Assembly (NCBI GenBank): GCA_965223165.1
Contig: CBDCVQ010000020.1
Span: 930,001 to 994,000 of the forward strand
Direction of reading: 5' to 3'
Source of the DNA: JABDMH01 sp965223165
GTDB lineage: Bacteria > Bacteroidota > Bacteroidia > Chitinophagales > Saprospiraceae
Length of the DNA stretch: 64,000 bases
The position numbers and the translations under genes are program-made. The notes below the pieces were generated by a model. That model saw only the letters and a program-made list of their open reading frames with translations, searched no databases and was not told the origin of the DNA. This document shows, piece after piece, positions 59,740 to 64,000 of the stretch (the first letter of the stretch is position 1; each line of letters opens with the position of its first letter).

Positions 59740-60201
59740 ATGAAACTAATGACTGGAAAAATCAATACCTCCAAAGGCTCGATGACGGTCGAGTTTTATG
59801 CGGACGATGCCCCCAATACGGTGGCCAACTTTGTCAAGCTCGCCAAGAGTGGTTTTTATGATGGCCTGAAGTTCCATCGGGTGATCCCCTCATTTGTCAT
59901 CCAAGGCGGATGTCCGAATTCTCGTCCGGGAAGTACGGGCATGCCTGGCACTGGAGGACCTGGCTATCAGATCGACTGCGAACTAGATGGCGAAAACCAA
60001 TATCACGATGAGGGTGTCTTGTCCATGGCACACGCGGGACGCAACACCGGTGGTTCTCAGTTTTTTATCTGCCACAGTCGAACCAATACCGCACACCTGG
60101 ATCGGAATCATACCTGCTTTGGTCGGGTCACGGAGGGCCTGGAAGTGGTCCACCAGATCCAGCAAGGGGACGATATTCTCTCCATAGCGATCGAGGAGTA
60201 G
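59740..60201 (+). CDS. Cyclophilin-type peptidyl-prolyl isomerase
   Basis: A 153-aa single-domain PPIase without signal, so predicted cytoplasmic. The catalytic blocks are present: FHRVIPSFVIQGG (active-site Arg/Phe), GVLSMAHAG, GSQFFICHS and HLDRNHTCFGRVTEG. A second ATG at 59749 is possible. It is divergent from the gamma-glutamyltransferase operon, with about 155 bp between that gives room for both promoters. Confidence 0.94.
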   Translation: MKLMTGKINTSKGSMTVEFYADDAPNTVANFVKLAKSGFYDGLKFHRVIPSFVIQGGCPNSRPGSTGMPGTGGPGYQIDCELDGENQYHDEGVLSMAHAGRNTGGSQFFICHSRTNTAHLDRNHTCFGRVTEGLEVVHQIQQGDDILSIAIEE

Positions 60202-60219
60202 CTCGGAAAAGTCCTGGGT

Positions 60220-60243
60220 GTATCGTATTCGCTAGTACGATAC
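60220..60243. terminator. Hairpin between convergent genes
   Basis: Arms GTATCGTA (60220-60227) and TACGATAC (60236-60243) with an 8-nt loop, lying between the cyclophilin stop and the end of the MG2-type gene. It is a plausible bidirectional terminator but lacks a clear T-run. Confidence 0.4.
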
Positions 60244-61917
60244 ATGGTAGGTATAGGTACCCCGCCCCATTCGTCCATCTTCTGCCTGCACCAGCACTTC
60301 CACCTGAAAGTCGCCGATATCATCTGACTGGTGAAAGGTGACATGCACATTACCCCGAACGTCCGAACTGACCGCCGGATTCCAGTAGAGCTGGGGCCTA
60401 AAAAAAGGCTGGTGGCCACCCTCCAACGTCGCGGGATCGAAGGTTGGAAATTCAGCAACGGGCTGGAGACCATAGACCGTGTGAAAATTGCGGGCATCAC
60501 CCTCCGGTACCTGGACATTGATCAGACTGGTCCGAATCTTGACAACTCCACTGGTGCCCATGGCGCTGTAGTGCGCCGCCAGTTGCTTCGGATTATTGAA
60601 TAAGCTTACATCTTCGATAGGTGCCATCGGCAACCGGGCAATGAAATCCGCATCTCTCGTGACTTTGCCATCGATAATGAATAGGGGTAGACCGCGCAGG
60701 TGTGTATTCTTGCCGATTCGGCCGTCGGGATTGTACAATGTGGCACTGTAGATGCTGTCTTTATCCATCTTAAAGCTGAGCGTCGTCAGGAGCTCTCCGA
60801 AGAAGCCCTTGACGTCGGGAAAGCTCTCGTATTCTTTGACTTTGTAGGTGATATTGGGCCGCAGAAACTTGGGTTTAGGCTCAAATGCTTCCATCTCCAG
60901 CGGAGACTCGAAGGTCTGATACTGTTGAAAGATCTTCTTGCGCATCAGACTGAGATCAAGGTAGGACCTGACCTCGTCTGTCACGGGGACTGCCGCAGCC
61001 GGGCGCTTGGGCTGAGCTATATCGACCAGGGCATGTATATCCAGCACTTCTTTGTAGTACCCCACAAACTGGACCGACTTGGCGCCGGCAAAGTCTGGTA
61101 TGACCATGTGAAACCGTCCCTTTTCATTGGACTTGGAAAAGTGAAATTGATCGTCCTGAGCAGCATAGCCCCCCAGGACGTTGACCTGCAAGGGCCGGTT
61201 TGTCGCATCGAGCAGATCTCCTCTGACGTACAAATCGTTTTTCAGATTAGGGACGTAGATCCGACGCATTTCCGTGCCTTGGATGGAGGGGTAGATCGAG
61301 GTACCCGCATTGACCAGCGAGGCGTCCGTGACCGACACCGATAGCTGGCAGCGGACCGGTTGACCGTGCGGATCTTGCACGGTCACATGTAGCGCGACCT
61401 CGTCGCGACAATGGACGGCACCTTCTGACTGCTTAATCTGGACGTGGAGAGGCATATCCGGAAGGGCGACCTCGTGGACCGAACCAGCGGAGCCGGATCC
61501 TGCTCCTCCGGGCAAAGGTCGCAGATCACTGTAGACCGGAATGTGGAAGGACGCTAGGTCTTGCTCGGCAATTGCTGCTCCCTCCGATGCGACAAACTGA
61601 AACTCGTACATGCTAGTCTCCGCATCAAAGGGGATCTTATAATAACCGTGGATCGAGGTTTGGCCGTCATTGCGCAGGAAGAACCGGTCTTGTTCCTGGC
61701 CGAGCGCATTGACCACCCGGGTACTGAAAGCCACGTGGCGGTCCTTAAAATCGATCGGGAGGTATAGGGTAAACCAGGCGATTTCGCCGGTGACATAAAA
61801 GGGCTTGTCGAAGTGAACGACAAAGTGTGGGTCTTGCTGGGCACGCACCTGCGTGGTCGCCAGCAGAGCAGCCAGAAGAATGGTAAAACAGATGGTTGTT
61901 CGTTGATAGACTTGCAT
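60232..61917 (-). CDS. MG2-type macroglobulin-like/TonB-plug-like exported protein
   Basis: 561 aa with a signal peptide ending TQVRAQ. The N-terminus is an MG2-type domain (FVVHFDKPFYVTGEIAWFTLYLP), followed by beta-sandwich repeats (LHVTVQDPHGQPVRCQLSVSVTDASLV). A late segment resembles a TonB-receptor plug fragment (LPLFIIDGKVTRDADFIARLPMAPIEDVSLFNNP ... GTSGVVKIRT). Such proteins sit beside DUF4249 and TonB receptor genes in Bacteroidota and are thought to act in the outer envelope; function unproven. It starts 13 bp after the DUF4249 stop. Confidence 0.72.
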   Translation of the reverse strand: MQVYQRTTICFTILLAALLATTQVRAQQDPHFVVHFDKPFYVTGEIAWFTLYLPIDFKDRHVAFSTRVVNALGQEQDRFFLRNDGQTSIHGYYKIPFDAETSMYEFQFVASEGAAIAEQDLASFHIPVYSDLRPLPGGAGSGSAGSVHEVALPDMPLHVQIKQSEGAVHCRDEVALHVTVQDPHGQPVRCQLSVSVTDASLVNAGTSIYPSIQGTEMRRIYVPNLKNDLYVRGDLLDATNRPLQVNVLGGYAAQDDQFHFSKSNEKGRFHMVIPDFAGAKSVQFVGYYKEVLDIHALVDIAQPKRPAAAVPVTDEVRSYLDLSLMRKKIFQQYQTFESPLEMEAFEPKPKFLRPNITYKVKEYESFPDVKGFFGELLTTLSFKMDKDSIYSATLYNPDGRIGKNTHLRGLPLFIIDGKVTRDADFIARLPMAPIEDVSLFNNPKQLAAHYSAMGTSGVVKIRTSLINVQVPEGDARNFHTVYGLQPVAEFPTFDPATLEGGHQPFFRPQLYWNPAVSSDVRGNVHVTFHQSDDIGDFQVEVLVQAEDGRMGRGTYTYHVSY

Positions 61918-61930
61918 ATTGCACGTGCTG

Positions 61931-63073
61931 TTATTTCACCCAAAAATCAGGGACCTCCGATTGGCTTCCGTTGGCGGTCAGACAATCACAGCATGGCTCT
62001 TTGGGACATCGACCGGGGGCCGCGACGGCATTGAGCCATGGACAAATGGTCGCCGGGTTGCCGGCCATGTCCGGACTGATATAAAATCGGGAGGTGTCCT
62101 GCTGGGTGACATAGAAATAGCCAAAGACCTCCTTGTTGGCGCTGGACCCCTCCAAGGTGGCAAAGTTGCTACGAATCTTTCCAGCCGGTGCCTCAAACAT
62201 GTTTCCCGTGCGTTCCAATACCTGGCTTACTTGCTGCCAATAGGTAAAGGCTGACTCACTGAGCGACTGCTGATAGACAGTTAGGACGTACCCTTCTGCA
62301 TAAAGGGAGTTGTACATGGCCGTTTCATGCAGTGGTATCGGCACAGACGCGCCTCCCGTGAGCTCATTGCCATCAATCACGTTTACCCGATCTGCAGCGA
62401 TCATATTGGTGATATAGCAGACCTTGGAAGAGTCGTCAAAAGTCTTATTGGGTGTGTCCGTGACCTTGTAGGTCTGCTCAAGGACGTAGCGCAACCGGGC
62501 ATTCTTGCCATCTGCAGTCAAACCGGTGGGAGAGGATATGGAAAACTCAAAGAAGTCGGCCTGCCGAAATTTTCCCAAGTTGTCGACAACGTCCTTTTTG
62601 AAACTGCGCACATCAACCTGGCCGGCATCCGGCACCTCCAACAAGGGCTCGGCGATCGATACCAACTCCTGACCATCAAATGTCGAGATCCGGAGACGAT
62701 AGGTGCGTCCTACCTCAATTTTCATCGTGGGATGGTCCTTGGGGATGGACAGTGCATAGTGACCGGACGCAAAGCCCTCCAGCTCCACACTGTTGTCCGC
62801 ATCGTCCAGAAGAAATACCGTACGAACGTTGACATCTTGCCTGCCTGCGGCGGTGAAATTGAAGATGCGGCCGATGCGCACCATGACTTGGGAAGGATTA
62901 CCCTGGCGCAAGACGCCATCGATGACCAATGCATCTTGATCCTCCTTCGGAATGTCCAGCTCGATCTTGTCCAGGCACGCCGAAAGCACCAGCAAGGAGC
63001 ACAGGAGGATCGAGCGAGCCGCCGATGTCGCTAGGCGCGAGGGCAAGGACCATCTGTTTCGAAGTAGCATCAT
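61931..63073 (-). CDS. DUF4249 domain lipoprotein
   Basis: A 380-aa lipoprotein (lipobox LVLSAC) of the same family as 41568-42425. It shows an N-terminal Ig-like region (ALVIDGVLRQGNPSQVMVRIGRIFNF, YALSIPKDHPTMKIEVGRTYRLRIST) and a larger C-terminal domain with several cysteines near the end (ATICPWLNAVAAPGRCPKEPCCDCLTANG). The start overlaps the TonB receptor stop by 4 nt, so the pair is coupled. Confidence 0.85.
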   Translation of the reverse strand: MMLLRNRWSLPSRLATSAARSILLCSLLVLSACLDKIELDIPKEDQDALVIDGVLRQGNPSQVMVRIGRIFNFTAAGRQDVNVRTVFLLDDADNSVELEGFASGHYALSIPKDHPTMKIEVGRTYRLRISTFDGQELVSIAEPLLEVPDAGQVDVRSFKKDVVDNLGKFRQADFFEFSISSPTGLTADGKNARLRYVLEQTYKVTDTPNKTFDDSSKVCYITNMIAADRVNVIDGNELTGGASVPIPLHETAMYNSLYAEGYVLTVYQQSLSESAFTYWQQVSQVLERTGNMFEAPAGKIRSNFATLEGSSANKEVFGYFYVTQQDTSRFYISPDMAGNPATICPWLNAVAAPGRCPKEPCCDCLTANGSQSEVPDFWVK

Positions 63074-64000
63074 ATGATCTCAATGTTAAAGGTCACAGAT
63101 GGAATGGCGCTGCCCAGCACTGCCAATCGGTTGGCCTGGGCCTGCTGAAAGGCCGCCTGGGTGAAGTAGACGGAAAAGGCATTGCGCCTAGCGTACACGT
63201 TGTATACGGAAATGGTCCAACTGGTCTGGATCTTTTTGTCCCTTTTGTAGCCCTTGCCCAGCGTATAGGCGATATCCAATCGATGGTAGTCCGGCACCCG
63301 AAATTGGTTGCGTTCGGCGTAGATCGGGATCACCAATCCACCATCCGTGCGATAGTTGCCGATCGGAGGGGTGGTGGGTCTTCCCGTGCTGTAGTTGAAG
63401 TTGATCGATATCGTATTTCGGCGATTGGGTTGATAGTTGAGAATCAGCGAGAGATCATGCGTCTTGTCAAAGTTAGAAGGGTACCATTGGTTGCGATTGA
63501 TCCCATCGATCTTCAATTCGCTACGCGACAAGGTATAAGCTAGCCAGCCATTGACGATGCCGCTCTTCTTCTTGATGCTCAACTCCGCTCCGTAGGATCT
63601 GCCCACGCCCGTCAAAAACTCGGTCTCCAAGCGCTCGTTGACCACCAACTCGGCAAAGTCGACGTAATCATAGAGCTCGTCAATGTCCCTGCCATACACC
63701 TCGACTGATGTCTCCCAAAGATTGTCCTCGAAGTTCTTGAAAAGGCCGACAGATACGTTGTGGGAGCGAAAGGGTTGGAAATACGGCGTACTGAGCTGCC
63801 ACTGGCTGGTGGGGGTGGGCGAGTCGGTGTTAAAGATCTGATTGATGAACTGCGAAGTTCTACTATATCCAAGTTTGACGGAGGTGGACTCTGTAAAACG
63901 GTATCGCATAGAGGCTCGGGGCTCAAAACTCGTGTAAGATGTGATCTGCTCTCCGGACCCATAGGTCTCACTGCCTGTGATCGTGGTCACCGAGGGGCGC
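63070..64000 (-). CDS. TonB-dependent receptor, 5' part outside window
   Basis: The C-terminal ~310 residues of an outer-membrane receptor barrel, open to the window end. Strand-like repeats include ESTSVKLGYSRTSQFINQIFN, HNVSVGLFKNFEDNLWETSVEVYGR and LETEFLTGVGRSYGAELSIKKKSG. The familiar C-terminal stretch NRRNTISINFNYSTGRPTTPPIG, then DYHRLDIAYTLGKG and SVYNVYARRNAFSVYF, closes the protein. It is the second TonB receptor/DUF4249 pair in the window. The plug domain and signal are not visible here. Confidence 0.88.
   Translation of the reverse strand, partial: RPSVTTITGSETYGSGEQITSYTSFEPRASMRYRFTESTSVKLGYSRTSQFINQIFNTDSPTPTSQWQLSTPYFQPFRSHNVSVGLFKNFEDNLWETSVEVYGRDIDELYDYVDFAELVVNERLETEFLTGVGRSYGAELSIKKKSGIVNGWLAYTLSRSELKIDGINRNQWYPSNFDKTHDLSLILNYQPNRRNTISINFNYSTGRPTTPPIGNYRTDGGLVIPIYAERNQFRVPDYHRLDIAYTLGKGYKRDKKIQTSWTISVYNVYARRNAFSVYFTQAAFQQAQANRLAVLGSAIPSVTFNIEII

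Overview
The window reads as chromosomal DNA of a Bacteroidota bacterium, most likely of the Saprospiria/Lewinella type (an inference from gene content). Support comes from two TonB-receptor/DUF4249 lipoprotein pairs, promoters matching the Bacteroidota -33 TTTG / -7 TAnnTTTG pattern (upstream of bamD and rpmH), a glycine/ornithine-lipid type acyltransferase pair, a Rho with a long low-complexity N-terminal insert, and MG2-type and OmpA-type envelope proteins. A planctomycete-style cytochrome/DUF1553 plus DUF1501 pair is also present; such pairs are known sporadically from Saprospiria. I found no rRNA, tRNA, CRISPR array, prophage or intact transposase.

Layout. 1-4410: bamD (cut by the window edge) and the tig-clpP-clpX proteostasis block, all on the minus strand. 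4838-7683: a TlpA-like thioredoxin fusion and an OmpA-family protein, divergent, with a short inverted-repeat element between them. 8074-18709: an exported block with a BNR/VPS10-type propeller protein, PSCyt1/DUF1549/DUF1553 lipoprotein, DUF1501 Tat protein, phytanoyl-CoA dioxygenase-like enzyme and S9 peptidase. 18710-21770: an exported orphan protein bracketed by TTCGAA palindrome repeats, two Hsp20 genes with a strong terminator, then a dispersed repeat with an 8-bp tandem array. 21773-34361: lytic transglycosylase, gatA-hisS-pheS, O-antigen ligase, rhomboid, kdsD, recQ, aroQ, rnpA and rpmH (the last too short for a standard ORF search). 34433-40518: rho, serS, zinc metallopeptidase, frr, a propeller-like protein and lpxH.

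40649-44737 is a TonB receptor/DUF4249/outer-membrane-protein operon whose last gene is broken by a 281-bp element. That element has 16-bp inverted ends and a 12-bp target duplication, and removing it restores the reading frame exactly. 45148-48381 holds a reductive-dehalogenase-like corrinoid/Fe-S protein, an APC permease and an NRDE protein. 48386-50532 is a small accessory patch: a second copy of the inverted-repeat element, a decayed toxin-like gene with a possible partner, and an IS21-like end. 50526-59586 contains a DinB-like protein, an ATP-grasp protein and a LysE-type transporter, then a tightly packed eight-gene minus-strand operon. That operon runs gamma-glutamyltransferase, two small membrane proteins, a ferric-reductase/Rieske fusion, a membrane protein with a conserved Cys/His motif, a GNAT-type N-acyltransferase, a PlsC-type O-acyltransferase and an alpha/beta hydrolase. 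59740-64000: a cyclophilin, an MG2-type protein, and a second DUF4249/TonB receptor pair cut by the window end.

The least explained material is (i) two families of small non-autonomous inverted-repeat elements that share hairpin cores but differ at their ends, one caught splitting a gene, and (ii) the Rieske/ferric-reductase plus Cys-His membrane protein module embedded in the lipid-acyltransferase operon.
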